A stretch of 64,000 nucleotides of DNA from JABDQA01 sp963824415 (GTDB taxonomy: Bacteria > Desulfobacterota > Desulfobulbia > Desulfobulbales > Desulfocapsaceae). A program made the translations under genes and the position numbers. The notes below the pieces were generated by a model, which worked only from the letters and a program-made list of their open reading frames with translations, searched no databases and was not told the DNA's origin. The stretch is taken from positions 1-64,000 of the forward strand of contig CAWGPM010000015.1 of the NCBI GenBank assembly GCA_963824415.1. Reading direction: 5' to 3'. Below are positions 26,129 through 35,420 of the stretch, piece by piece; the first letter of the stretch is position 1, and the number at the start of each line of letters is the position of its first letter.

Positions 26129-28189
26129 TTATTCGGCGTTTCGTGCAGCCACGATTTTTTCAGTGATCTGGGCCGGCACTTCCTCATAATGTGAGAACTC
26201 GATGGTAAAAGTACCAAGCCCGCCGGTCATCGAGGTGAGTTCGTTGGCGTAGGTCTGGATCTCCGCCAGCGGCACCTGGGCGGTGACTATCTCGCCTTTC
26301 GGACCTGAATCCATACCCATCACCCGTCCCCGTCGCGAATTGAGATCGCCCATGATATCGCCGACACTGTCCTTGTGAACGGTGATTACCATGTTCATAA
26401 TGGGTTCCAGCAGTACGATTCCCGCTTCCGGGGCCGCTTTTTTAAAGGCGAGTGAACCGGCGATCTTGAAGGCCATCTCAGATGAATCGACGCTGTGGAA
26501 CGAGCCGTCGTAGAGGACCACCTGCACATCGGTGACCGGATAACCGGCCAGAACGCCGCGTTCCATCGCCTCGATGATGCCTTTTTCGACTGCAGGCCGA
26601 TATTGCTGCGGAATGACGCCGCCTACGATTTTGTCAACAAACTCAAATTTTTTACCGGGAATCGGGGAAATCTCAATCCAGCAGTCACCGAACTGCCCCC
26701 GGCCGCCGCTCTGTTTTTTATGACGCCCCTGGGCTTTGGCGCTGCCCCGGATGGTTTCCATATAAGGAATCTTGGGCAGATTGAGTTCCATCTCGACCCC
26801 GAACTTACGTTTGATCGTGCTGCCAACCACCTCGAGGTGAACCTGGCTCATGCCTGAGACCAATGTTTCACCGGTCTGCTGCTCGCGGGACATTTTCAGT
26901 GACAGGTCTTCGTCGAGCATACGACTGAGTGAGGAAAAGAGTTTTTCTTCGTCGCCCTTCTTGGCGGAAACCGCATAGGTTATTACAGGTGAAAGCGGCT
27001 CGGGTGCTTGCAGAATCACCGGCGAGTCAGCGCTGCAGAGCGTGTCGCCGGTGGTGGTTTCCTTCAGCTTGGAAACGGCCACGATCATGCCAGGTCCGGC
27101 GCTTTTCACGGCACGCTGTTCCTTGCCTTCTATCAGAAACAGAGTGCCGAAGCGTTCACTGGTTTTCTTATTGGCGTTATAAAACGATTCGCCGGACAGG
27201 GTACCGGAAAATACACGGAAAATCGTCAGGCGCCCGGCATACGGATCGGCCATGGTTTTGAAGACAAAGCCGACAAAAGGAGCCTGCGGATCGGGTATAC
27301 ATTCAACCGTCTCATCTTTGTTCGGGTTTGTGCCGACGCGCGGCTTTGCCTCGGACGGGGCCGGCATATAGGAATTTATGGTGTCGAGGATTGCAGCACT
27401 GCCGCGGTTTGTCAGCGAACTGCTTACGCAGACCGGGCTCACCTCGCCTTCGGCCACCGCTTTTTTGAGTCCTGCTCTGAGGTCTTCCTCGCTCAGCTCT
27501 CCTTCTTCGAGAAATGACTCGATCAGATCCTCATCGGTTTCGGCGACACTCTCCATCAGTGCTTCGCGATAGGCGGCGGCATCGTCGGCAATATCGTCCG
27601 GGATATCGGTCTTGGTCAACCCGCCTTTGTCTCCATCCTCGAAAAGATATGCTTTGTTGGCAATCAGATCGACAAATCCTTTGAAGTTTTCTTCCTTGCC
27701 GATAGGCAAATGAATAACGACAGGTGAGACTGGCAGTAGTTCCTTGATCTGCTCAAAGGTCTTGAAGAAATCAGCCCGTTCACGATCCATCTTGGTGATC
27801 ACGATCATCGAGGCGAGCTTGTTATCGGCTATCAGGTCGGCGAATTTTCTGGTCTGGCCCTTGACGCCAAGCACCGCGCCAACTGTGAACAAGGCTCCAT
27901 CGCAGACGTGTGCTGCCGAGATAGCCTCATTAAAAAACGAATCATCGCCCGGCGTGTCGATCAGGTAAATTTCAGTCTTTTTCCAGGTGTAGTTGTTGAA
28001 AGAGGAACTGATGGATATCTTGCGGTTGATTTCCTCGTCGTCGTAATCCATCGAGGTATTGCCGTCATCGACTTTGCCCAGCCGCTTGGTTTTTCCTGCA
28101 GTGTAAAGCATGGCCTCAGCAAGCGAAGTTTTACCGCTGTTGCCGTGTCCTATGATTGCTATATTCCTGACCATTGCTGTATCCTGCAT
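26129..28189 (-). CDS. EF-G-like translation GTPase (EF-G2 type)
   Basis: This is a 686-residue five-domain GTPase of the EF-G family. G1 is GHGNSGKTSLA, G3 DTPGDDSF, and G4 TKMD instead of the canonical NKxD. These features place it in the EF-G-like (EF-G2) group rather than the main FusA. Its role is uncertain: members may act in ribosome recycling or be dispensable paralogs. The frame is open seven codons upstream, but GAGGAG six bases before the ATG at 28189 sets this start. No rpsL/rpsG context is present, as would be seen for the housekeeping fusA. Confidence 0.85.
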   Translation of the reverse strand: MQDTAMVRNIAIIGHGNSGKTSLAEAMLYTAGKTKRLGKVDDGNTSMDYDDEEINRKISISSSFNNYTWKKTEIYLIDTPGDDSFFNEAISAAHVCDGALFTVGAVLGVKGQTRKFADLIADNKLASMIVITKMDRERADFFKTFEQIKELLPVSPVVIHLPIGKEENFKGFVDLIANKAYLFEDGDKGGLTKTDIPDDIADDAAAYREALMESVAETDEDLIESFLEEGELSEEDLRAGLKKAVAEGEVSPVCVSSSLTNRGSAAILDTINSYMPAPSEAKPRVGTNPNKDETVECIPDPQAPFVGFVFKTMADPYAGRLTIFRVFSGTLSGESFYNANKKTSERFGTLFLIEGKEQRAVKSAGPGMIVAVSKLKETTTGDTLCSADSPVILQAPEPLSPVITYAVSAKKGDEEKLFSSLSRMLDEDLSLKMSREQQTGETLVSGMSQVHLEVVGSTIKRKFGVEMELNLPKIPYMETIRGSAKAQGRHKKQSGGRGQFGDCWIEISPIPGKKFEFVDKIVGGVIPQQYRPAVEKGIIEAMERGVLAGYPVTDVQVVLYDGSFHSVDSSEMAFKIAGSLAFKKAAPEAGIVLLEPIMNMVITVHKDSVGDIMGDLNSRRGRVMGMDSGPKGEIVTAQVPLAEIQTYANELTSMTGGLGTFTIEFSHYEEVPAQITEKIVAARNAE

Positions 28190-28479
28190 CTGTTTCTCCT
28201 CATGTTTCAATAAAATAGGCTTCCCACTCTATTGCGCCCAGCGCAACTAAACAGGAGCTGAAAGTTTGACACACCATATATTCAACTCATCCACCAGAAA
28301 GTCAAGCCTCAACCATAACTGCGGGCTATTTATTGAGGCTTGGAAAGATGTTTCAATTATCATGTAATGATAAGAAATCGATTTCCTGGTACATTCGCGC
28401 GGAAGAGAAAAATACCTGATCCTCGCAGACGCGCAGGTGCCAACCTGGCTGTCATCTGGCCCCCAGTGAAGGGTATAAC

Positions 28480-30072
28480 GTGAGTCCCTCAAAAAAATCT
28501 TCACCAAAACTGGCGAAATCAGCCGCCACCGTATCGTTTGCGGTCATGTGCAGCCGCGTTCTCGGCTTGATCCGCGAGCAGGTGTTCGCCGGTCTGTTCG
28601 GCGCTGGTTATGCCTATGACTCCTTCGTGGTTGCGTTTCGCATACCGAACCTGCTGCGGGACCTGTTCGGTGAAGGAGCGCTGTCTGCGGCCTTTGTTGC
28701 GGTTTTTTCCGATTACAACGCCAACCGCAGCCGTGAAGACACCTGGCGGCTTGCCTCGAACGTGCTCTGTTTCTTCACCGTTGCCGTCTCTCTGATAACC
28801 TTGCTCGGCATCTATTTCGCCGAAGACATCGTCGGGATCTTGGCCCCCGATTTTGGCCTGGTTCAAGGCAAAGCTGAATTAACCGCAACGATGACGATGA
28901 TCATGATGCCGTTTCTGCTGTTCATCTCCCTTGGGGCGGTGGTCATGGGGGTTTTGAACACCAGAAATCGCTTCTTCATACCCGCCCTGGCTTCGAGCTT
29001 TTTCAACCTCGGCTCAATTATCGGTGGGACCAGTCTTGTTTTCATACTACCCCGCTATGGCTATCCTCCCATTGTGGGTATGGCTTTCGGTACGCTGATC
29101 GGCGGTTTTCTGCAGCTGGCCATCCAGTTGCCGACTCTCAAAGGCGAAGGTTTCAAGTTCACCCCCCGTCTCAACCTGAACGATCCGGGACTGCTCCGAA
29201 TTCTGAAACTGATGATTCCGGCAACCATCGGTTTGTCGGCAACCCAGATCAATATTTTCATCAATACCAATTTTGCCTCTTCCTGCACTGAAGGCTCGGT
29301 GTCCTGGCTGAACTATGCTTTCAGGCTTGTTCAACTGCCGATCGGTCTGTTCGGCGTGGCAATATCCATTGCCGCTTTGCCTATGCTGGCCAGACAGGCT
29401 TCTCAGAAAAAGTTCGAGGAGATGGAACACACCTTTGTCTCGTCGCTGACCATGGTCTTCTGTCTGACACTGCCGGCAACCCTGGGCTTGATCATCCTGT
29501 CAGAGCCAATAATCAGAATTATTTTCGAACACGGCGCTTTCACTGCATTGGACACCGAGGCCACCGCGATCGCCCTTTCCCTCTACGGGGTCGGCCTGTT
29601 TGCCTACAGCGCCAATAAAGTTATCGTTCCGGTCTTCTATGCGGTGAACGCCACCCGCTTTCCGGTTATTGCAAGCTTTCTGGCCATTGGTCTCAACATT
29701 CTGATCATCACCAACACCATCGATCTGTTTCAGCACCGGGCCATTGCCCTGTCCACTTCCGCGACCATGATCATCAACTTTATCTTCCTGCTCACCGCGC
29801 TCTATATCAAGATAGGCGGATTCTCGATAAAACGGCTCGCCGGTGGACTGGTCAAGATCGGCGGGGCCAGCCTGGTTATGGGAATTGCACTGTTTTCTAT
29901 CTATCGGATGGTAAAACAGCAGTTCGAGACATCGTTATTGCACCAGTCGCTGCTGCTGTTCCTGCTGATTGGAGGCGCTGCGTTCTTGTATACCTTAATT
30001 CTGCAGCTTCTCGGCCTTCCTGAATTAACCGAGATTACCGCCCGCCTCAGGCAGAAATTCTCCCGGCGCTGA
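28480..30072 (+). CDS. murJ: MurJ, lipid II flippase
   Basis: This 530-residue polytopic membrane protein (about 14 helices) of the MVF superfamily moves lipid II to the periplasmic face for peptidoglycan synthesis. The N-terminal SRVLGLIREQVFAGLFGAG and RIPNLLRDLFGEGALSAAFV are family hallmarks. The start is GTG. It is divergent from the EF-G-like gene across a 290-base gap that must contain both promoters. Confidence 0.93.
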   Translation: MSPSKKSSPKLAKSAATVSFAVMCSRVLGLIREQVFAGLFGAGYAYDSFVVAFRIPNLLRDLFGEGALSAAFVAVFSDYNANRSREDTWRLASNVLCFFTVAVSLITLLGIYFAEDIVGILAPDFGLVQGKAELTATMTMIMMPFLLFISLGAVVMGVLNTRNRFFIPALASSFFNLGSIIGGTSLVFILPRYGYPPIVGMAFGTLIGGFLQLAIQLPTLKGEGFKFTPRLNLNDPGLLRILKLMIPATIGLSATQINIFINTNFASSCTEGSVSWLNYAFRLVQLPIGLFGVAISIAALPMLARQASQKKFEEMEHTFVSSLTMVFCLTLPATLGLIILSEPIIRIIFEHGAFTALDTEATAIALSLYGVGLFAYSANKVIVPVFYAVNATRFPVIASFLAIGLNILIITNTIDLFQHRAIALSTSATMIINFIFLLTALYIKIGGFSIKRLAGGLVKIGGASLVMGIALFSIYRMVKQQFETSLLHQSLLLFLLIGGAAFLYTLILQLLGLPELTEITARLRQKFSRR

Positions 30073-30218
30073 TCAGCGAATGTGAACAGGTGGAACGCAC
30101 ACCGGTAGCAATAGTGTGCACTATGACAGGGGATTGTCATTCCGGCTGCTCGTCACCTGTGCTTCAAGTCACCAGGAACAAACGCCTGCAGCCGGAATAA
30201 AAATAGAGGCAGAATCAA

Positions 30219-30716
30219 TCAGTTGCTTACCGGCTCACCAAAGGGATTGAGCTTCTGACCGGCGGCAACGTCTACCGTGATATAGAGCTCAAGATAGGTG
30301 CTGCCCAGCGAGCCGCCGAACCCTTCTCTGAGCACGACCATAGCGGTTTTATCCGGTTTGGTGAAGGCCAACAGGACGTTGTCGTAGGAGGCTTCGCCGA
30401 CATGACGCCAATTGTTGTTTTTCATGGTGGCGATCATATATTCACGCAGTGAGGTTATCTCGATTTTCCCGGAAAACAATAGTACCCCACCCCTGAACGA
30501 TTCGGTCTTGATAGACAGCGATTTTTTTGCGTCGAGCTTCATTTCCGGCGGCAGCTCGATATCGTCATAATTGGTCACCGGGCTCGGCAGCGGACCGATA
30601 TTGCCGCCATCGCCGGCAGCAGGTGCCGGGCTCTGCGAGGCACAACCTGCAACGATAAACAATAAAAAAGCAACAACAAGACAATACGAACATCTTTTCA
30701 GGATCGGGGTGATCAT
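30219..30716 (-). CDS. lipoprotein of unknown function
   Basis: This 165-residue protein has an N-terminal signal and lipobox (IVAGC, Cys25), a Pro/Gly-rich linker, and a compact alpha/beta domain (about 55-150) including GGVLLFSGKIEITSLREYM. A strong AGGAGG precedes the ATG. It may be anchored in the outer membrane. I do not recognise a named family. It is transcribed convergently with murJ and has no operon partner. Confidence 0.75.
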   Translation of the reverse strand: MITPILKRCSYCLVVAFLLFIVAGCASQSPAPAAGDGGNIGPLPSPVTNYDDIELPPEMKLDAKKSLSIKTESFRGGVLLFSGKIEITSLREYMIATMKNNNWRHVGEASYDNVLLAFTKPDKTAMVVLREGFGGSLGSTYLELYITVDVAAGQKLNPFGEPVSN

Positions 30717-31010
30717 GGTAATCCTCCTAGCGTATTATTGGTGATATGAGCAACCAGCAGTCAGTGGTGAACTCGACGTTTCAAAAACCGCTTCCGCACA
30801 TTACGGGTACCTGGCAGCGCTCTGGACCAAAGCAGAATCCTGCGCCCCGGCATGGTTCGCCAGCATCAATCAGAACCAGATTTTACTGGTCAAGGAATTT
30901 ACTATATAATCTTTATCACTACAAGAAACAGTAATTAAATTCATGAAAAACGAACATCGAACCACCTGGGAAGACAGCTCAGAACTTAAATGGTTGAACC
31001 CTGGACATCC

Positions 31011-31223
31011 ATGATACGTAAACCGATTACCGTGGGTCGCTACCCGATAAGACTCAGTCAATTTCTGAAACTGGCAGGGGTCGCGCAGGACGGACTGGAA
31101 GCGAAAATACTGATTCAGCAGCAGGCGATTTCAGTCAATAACCAGATTGAGACGAGGCGAGGCAGGAAGTTGCTCAAAGACGACCGGGTCGCGTTTGCAG
31201 ATGTCGTCTATATTTGTGCCTGA
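31011..31223 (+). CDS. small S4-domain RNA-binding protein (YbcJ-like)
   Basis: This protein of about 70 residues consists of one S4 domain: IRLSQFLKLAGVAQDGLEAKI followed by VNNQIETRRGRKL. Such YbcJ/YaaA-like proteins bind structured RNA, often linked to ribosome or stress roles. The ATG at 31011 gives the usual MxRKPITVG N terminus; an in-frame ATG 21 bases upstream is possible. Neither start has a clear ribosome site. Confidence 0.75.
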   Translation: MIRKPITVGRYPIRLSQFLKLAGVAQDGLEAKILIQQQAISVNNQIETRRGRKLLKDDRVAFADVVYICA

Positions 31224-31507
31224 TCACGGTTTTAACTATCAGTCGCTGCAGCCTATTATGATTTGTCAGCCTGGCAGCTGCCAAAGCTTTTTGCGGAAGC
31301 CGACGGAAGTGTCTGATGAATTTTCTTATTTAAATTCGCATCCTCGGGGTATAATCTGAGAGCCTTTAAGGCAATATTCTTTTAACCGTTACGCTCGATC
31401 AATGACCGAGATCAACTCTCACTCCTGAGTCACGTGCATTCATTATCCTTAAAATTTTTTCAGGCCCTGTCTCTCTTCCCAGCGCTGCCTCCTGGTTTGG
31501 CACTGCA

Positions 31508-32860
31508 ATGATGTTGACCACTTCCATACATCAATCCGCCCCTCTGGCCGAACGTATGCGACCGGCAAGTCTGGAACATTTTTTTGGCCAGAACAAGCTG
31601 GTCGGCAGCGGTAAACTACTCAGGCAGCTTCTCGACTCCCAGGCAATCCCTTCGCTTATTCTCTGGGGACCTCCCGGATCAGGGAAAACCAGCCTGGCTA
31701 AAATCATTTCGCAATCGACCAAGGCAGATTTTGTCTTCTTTTCTGCGGTACTTTCGGGTGTCAAAGAGGTGCGCAGGATCGTTGAGCAGGCAGAACTGCG
31801 GCTCGCCCAGGACCGGGTTAAAACCATACTCTTCGTCGATGAGATCCATCGCTTCAACAAAAGCCAACAGGACGGCTTTTTACCCCATGTGGAGAGCGGT
31901 CTGTTGACCCTGATCGGTGCGACCACCGAAAATCCTTCATTTCAGGTTATCGCCCCACTGCTCTCCCGATGCCGGGTGCTGGTACTTGAGCCGCTTTCTG
32001 GGGAGGATTTATCTAAAATCATTCACCGCGCCCTGGCCGACACACAGCATGGCCTGGCCGGCGATCACAGCTTCGAAATTGAGGATCAGGCGCTTTTGCT
32101 GTTGCTAGAAGCCGCCGACGGTGATGGTCGCAGAGCTCTGAATATCCTAGAGGTTGCCGCCACCCTGGCCAGTTCCCGTATCTCAAAAGCGAGCGATTCT
32201 GGTCAAAATCAAGATACGATCGTGATCACAGTCGATAATATCGAGGAAGCGGCACAAAAGCGCAGCCTGCGCTACGACAAGGATGGGGAAGAACACTACA
32301 ACCTGATCTCCGCGCTGCACAAAAGCCTCAGGGATTCCGACCCTGACGGTTCGCTCTATTGGTTTTACCGGATGATCGAGGCTGGTGAAGAACCGCTCTA
32401 CATCGCCCGCAGACTGATCCGCTTTGCCAGCGAAGACATCGGCATCGCCGACCCCCAGGCCCTGGTCCAGGCCCTGGCCGGGAGGGAAACCTATCATATG
32501 CTCGGCTCGCCGGAAGGAGAGCTGGGACTTGCCCAGGTCGTGGTATATCTGGCCACCGCACCAAAGAGCAATGCTGTTTATGCTGCCGCCAAATCTGTTG
32601 GAAAAACCATTAAGAAAAGCGGCTCACTGCCGGTGCCAATGCATATCAGAAATGCACCAACCCGGCTGATGAAAGAGCTCGGCTACGGCAAAGGGTATCG
32701 GTACGCGCACGATGCCGATGATGCACTGGTCCAGCAGGATCATCTGCCTGAGGAGATTGCTGGAACAACCTTCTACAAACCTACCAACAGAGGCTATGAA
32801 GCCATAGTCAAGGACCGGCTCGTGAAATGGCGCGAAATCCTGAAGAAAAAAAAGAAATGA
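31508..32860 (+). CDS. rarA: RarA/MgsA replication-associated recombination ATPase
   Basis: This 450-residue AAA+ protein acts at stalled replication forks. Walker A is GPPGSGKTSLA, Walker B ILFVDEIHRFNKSQQD, and sensor 1 GATTENPSF. The C-terminal domain with YWFYRMIEAGEEPLYIARRL and HIRNAPTRLMKELGYGKGY is diagnostic for RarA. Its stop overlaps the start of the downstream selenoprotein gene as ATGA, so the two are translationally coupled. Confidence 0.93.
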   Translation: MMLTTSIHQSAPLAERMRPASLEHFFGQNKLVGSGKLLRQLLDSQAIPSLILWGPPGSGKTSLAKIISQSTKADFVFFSAVLSGVKEVRRIVEQAELRLAQDRVKTILFVDEIHRFNKSQQDGFLPHVESGLLTLIGATTENPSFQVIAPLLSRCRVLVLEPLSGEDLSKIIHRALADTQHGLAGDHSFEIEDQALLLLLEAADGDGRRALNILEVAATLASSRISKASDSGQNQDTIVITVDNIEEAAQKRSLRYDKDGEEHYNLISALHKSLRDSDPDGSLYWFYRMIEAGEEPLYIARRLIRFASEDIGIADPQALVQALAGRETYHMLGSPEGELGLAQVVVYLATAPKSNAVYAAAKSVGKTIKKSGSLPVPMHIRNAPTRLMKELGYGKGYRYAHDADDALVQQDHLPEEIAGTTFYKPTNRGYEAIVKDRLVKWREILKKKKK

Positions 32861-34029
32861 AACGTATACTGAAAGTATCGACCGTTATCTGTTTGACGCT
32901 TCTGACATATCTGTTTTCCATTGCCTGCACCACTGATGGACATTGTGCGGACGAAACCTCGCAAGGGCTGTCCAAAGGGCAAAAATTCCTGGTGCTGTTT
33001 TCCGGAAATGTGCGCGGAGAACTCGAACCCTGCGGCTGAGGTTCGAAGCGCTTGGGCGGTCTGTCCGAGAAAAACTATCAGATCAGCAGAATCACCGGCA
33101 ACGCATCCATTCCAGCCATTCTGGTCGACAGCGGTAACCTGCTTTATAAAAATAGCAAAAGTTCCACTGGTAGCGAATCGGCGGATATTATCGCTGAAGC
33201 GATTGCCGCTGCCTACAGCGCTATGGAATTCGATGCGGTTGCCATCGGTTCCGCCGATCTGGCCGGCGGACTCAAACTGCTGCGGAAAAGCGAAAAAAGC
33301 GGACTGCCGTGGACTTCAGCCAACCTGCTCGACACTGCAGGCGCCCCGTTGTTTGCTCCCTATCGCACGGTTCAGGCGGGCGTCCATCGTATTGCTCTGG
33401 TAGGCCTTACCGATGCTAATACTTTGACGGGTACAGACTACGTGATAAATGATCCGGAGCAAAGCCTTGCAGCCTTGCTTCCCGAATTGTCGAAACAAAC
33501 TGATATTATCGTTTTATTGTCACCACTCTCCCATAATCTCAACAAATCCCTGGCCCTCCGTTTTCCTGAACTCGATATCATTATCGGCGGCGATAGTTCT
33601 AAAGGTAATCTGCCCGTTGCTCGAACGGGCGGCGGCATCATCAGCCAGACCGCCGGCCGGGGTCAGTATCTGGGAGTGTTAACGATAAACTGGAATGGTC
33701 TTGTCTGGGGCGAACCGCCAAGCGCTTCACTGGCGAGGGATAAAGCCAGGCTCAAGTCGATATCGTGGCAGTTAAATCGTCTTTCCGCATCCGGCACCAA
33801 AACAGCGCCCGGCTACCAGAAACGCATGAGCCAGCTGCAGGACGAAAAGAACAGGCTCATTGAAAAAATCTCCGAACTTGAAAGCCAGGTTAACAAGGAC
33901 GCTGCCCCACCTGAATTCAACTCCTATGAGAGTGCATTTATAGCTCTGCACAATAGCGGTAGAACCGACCCACAGATAAACCAGATTGTCAATGAGGCGA
34001 AAAAGAAAATCCAGGCATTGAAAAAATAG
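32857..34029 (+). CDS. selenoprotein: exported UshA/5'-nucleotidase-like metallophosphatase family member (Sec61)
   Basis: This 390-residue exported protein is read through an in-frame TGA (33037-33039) as selenocysteine 61. The sequence around it, GNVRGELEPCGU then GSKRLGGLSEKN, matches the EPCGC...GGL segment I associate with metallophosphatase-like periplasmic proteins, with Sec replacing the second Cys. The N terminus is a signal sequence with a possible lipobox (SIAC). A middle alpha/beta domain resembles 5'-nucleotidases (IALVGLTDANT, ELDIIIGGD). A coiled-coil tail lies near residues 300-365. The same frame is open on both sides of the TGA, and a strong SECIS-like hairpin follows. The ATG overlaps the rarA stop. 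The enzymatic reaction is unknown; Cys-Gly-Sec could be a redox pair. Confidence 0.82.
33051..33069 (+). promoter_or_regulatory. SECIS element for Sec61
   Basis: A 7-bp stem (CTTGGGC with GTCCGAG, two G-U pairs) carries the loop GGTCT. It starts exactly 11 bases after the TGA at 33037-33039. The GGUCU loop and the spacing match the bacterial SelB-binding SECIS of E. coli fdhF as remembered. Confidence 0.8.
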
Positions 34030-34077
34030 GGCGGACTGAAATAGCGGATCGCTCATTACGCCTGATACAAAGAAAAC

Positions 34078-34105
34078 GGCCCAGCCTGGTTGACCAGACT
34101 GGGCC
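34078..34105 (-). terminator. terminator of the pyrophosphatase gene
   Basis: GGCCCAG and CTGGGCC, continued inward by CTGG/CCAG after one mismatch, form a strong hairpin with loop TTGA. Read on the minus strand it is followed by GTTTTCTTTG. It lies 50 bases past the ppaC stop. Confidence 0.65.
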
Positions 34106-34155
34106 CGCTGCACTGCAAGTATCAGAGGTTTTTGGTTGCCGATTTTAGCAGCCGA

Positions 34156-35085
34156 TTAACAACCGAAGGCCTCCTGCAGATTGGGTACCGTCTGCTTTTT
34201 GCGGCTCATCATGCCGTCGATCCACATCGAAGCATTTTCCAGCTTGCCGTTGAAGGCCTTTTCGATCAGTCCCGGGTCGTCGGACAGAACCACCAGATCG
34301 GTACCTTCCTTGACCACGTCGGTGAGCATCAGCAGAACACTGTGACGTCCGTCTGCCTTGACCTCTGCCATGGCCTTCAGCAACGCCTCACGCATATCGG
34401 CAACTTGATCAAGGGTGGCAAGCTCGAGCTGACCAACACCGACTTTATTGCCTTTCATATCGAAGTCTTTGTAATCACGGAAAAGCAGATCTTTGGCGGG
34501 AACACCTTCTACTGCTGATTTTGCTTTGAGCATATCCATGAACAGTTCATCGGTGTCTGCAACGCCGGCGATTGCTTTGAGTTCCTCGACGGCAGCTTGG
34601 TCATCCGGGGTACAGGTGGGCGACTTGAAGTTGACGGTATCGCTCAATATTGCACAGAGCATGCCGCCGGCCACGTCCTTGGATATAGCAACACCGGCAT
34701 CCTTGTACATTTTATTCAGTACGGTACCCGTACAGCCCACTGGCTCGGCCCGGAACAGGATCGGATTGTTGGTGGTGACGTCCCCGATTTTGTGATGATC
34801 AACTATGGCAACGACTTCGGCGTCCCCAAGATTTGCAGGTCCCTGGCCAATATCGCTGAAATCGACAAGGGCCAGTTGTTTGCCGGCTGCATCTGAAATT
34901 GCCTCCGGCGCTGCCAGGCCGAAGCGCTCCAGTACCAGCTTGGATTCCGGGTTGAGTCCGGCAGCTTCACATTGCATACAGGCTTTCGCCTCGGTTCCCT
35001 GGGCGTTGAGCAGCGCTGCGTAGGCAATCGCGGATGTAACGGAATCGGTATCGGGGTTGGAATGGCCAACTACACATACAGTCAT
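34156..35085 (-). CDS. ppaC: manganese-dependent inorganic pyrophosphatase (family II)
   Basis: This 309-residue DHH-family enzyme hydrolyses pyrophosphate in the cytoplasm. GHSNPDTDS at the N terminus, the DHH motif in AIVDHHKIGD, and SRKKQTVP near the C terminus are the metal and substrate sites of family II. A strong GGAGG precedes the ATG. In sulfate reducers it would pull the ATP sulfurylase reaction by removing pyrophosphate; that role is inference from the likely physiology. No CBS-domain insertion is present. Confidence 0.94.
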   Translation of the reverse strand: MTVCVVGHSNPDTDSVTSAIAYAALLNAQGTEAKACMQCEAAGLNPESKLVLERFGLAAPEAISDAAGKQLALVDFSDIGQGPANLGDAEVVAIVDHHKIGDVTTNNPILFRAEPVGCTGTVLNKMYKDAGVAISKDVAGGMLCAILSDTVNFKSPTCTPDDQAAVEELKAIAGVADTDELFMDMLKAKSAVEGVPAKDLLFRDYKDFDMKGNKVGVGQLELATLDQVADMREALLKAMAEVKADGRHSVLLMLTDVVKEGTDLVVLSDDPGLIEKAFNGKLENASMWIDGMMSRKKQTVPNLQEAFGC

Positions 35086-35420
35086 GGTAAATCCTCCAAT
35101 GAAATTGTTATCTTTCCTGTTAATTTAAGTCAGAAAAATTGACTTATACGCATTTGGGGCAGTCGCATAAAATAGTGTTTTCACGTATCTCAGTCAAGGA
35201 AAAACCGATATCTCAAGGTGATTTCAAAGACGATGTTCCTCTCCCTGCAAAGCCAGCTAACCATTTGAATATCTATATCTTTATTCAAGGCGACAGCGGA
35301 CAATTCCCTCGTGACTTATAAGAGTCGAACCGGTATAGTGAGCGCTTATATAGCAGGTCTCGTTCTAATTGAAACCTGACTAATCGTACCGACAACCTAA
35401 ATCTGGGCAGGTCACTGACC
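35086..35420. other. non-coding region upstream of ppaC and the unknown membrane protein
   Basis: This 335-base AT-rich divergent gap has the GGAGG site of ppaC at its left end. I see no gene, no hairpin with a U tract and no convincing promoter pair. Confidence 0.5.

Noticed and set aside
30139..30198. Inverted repeat ATTCCGGCTGC/GCAGCCGGAAT as a bidirectional terminator between murJ and the lipoprotein gene
   Set aside because: The 11-bp stem is real, but the loop is 38 bases and no U tract follows on either strand.
33052..34029. A separate gene starting at TTG 33052 downstream of the TGA
   Set aside because: It has no ribosome site, starts inside a conserved-looking motif and is in the same frame as the upstream part. 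A SECIS-like hairpin covers the supposed start. Selenocysteine read-through explains it better than two genes.
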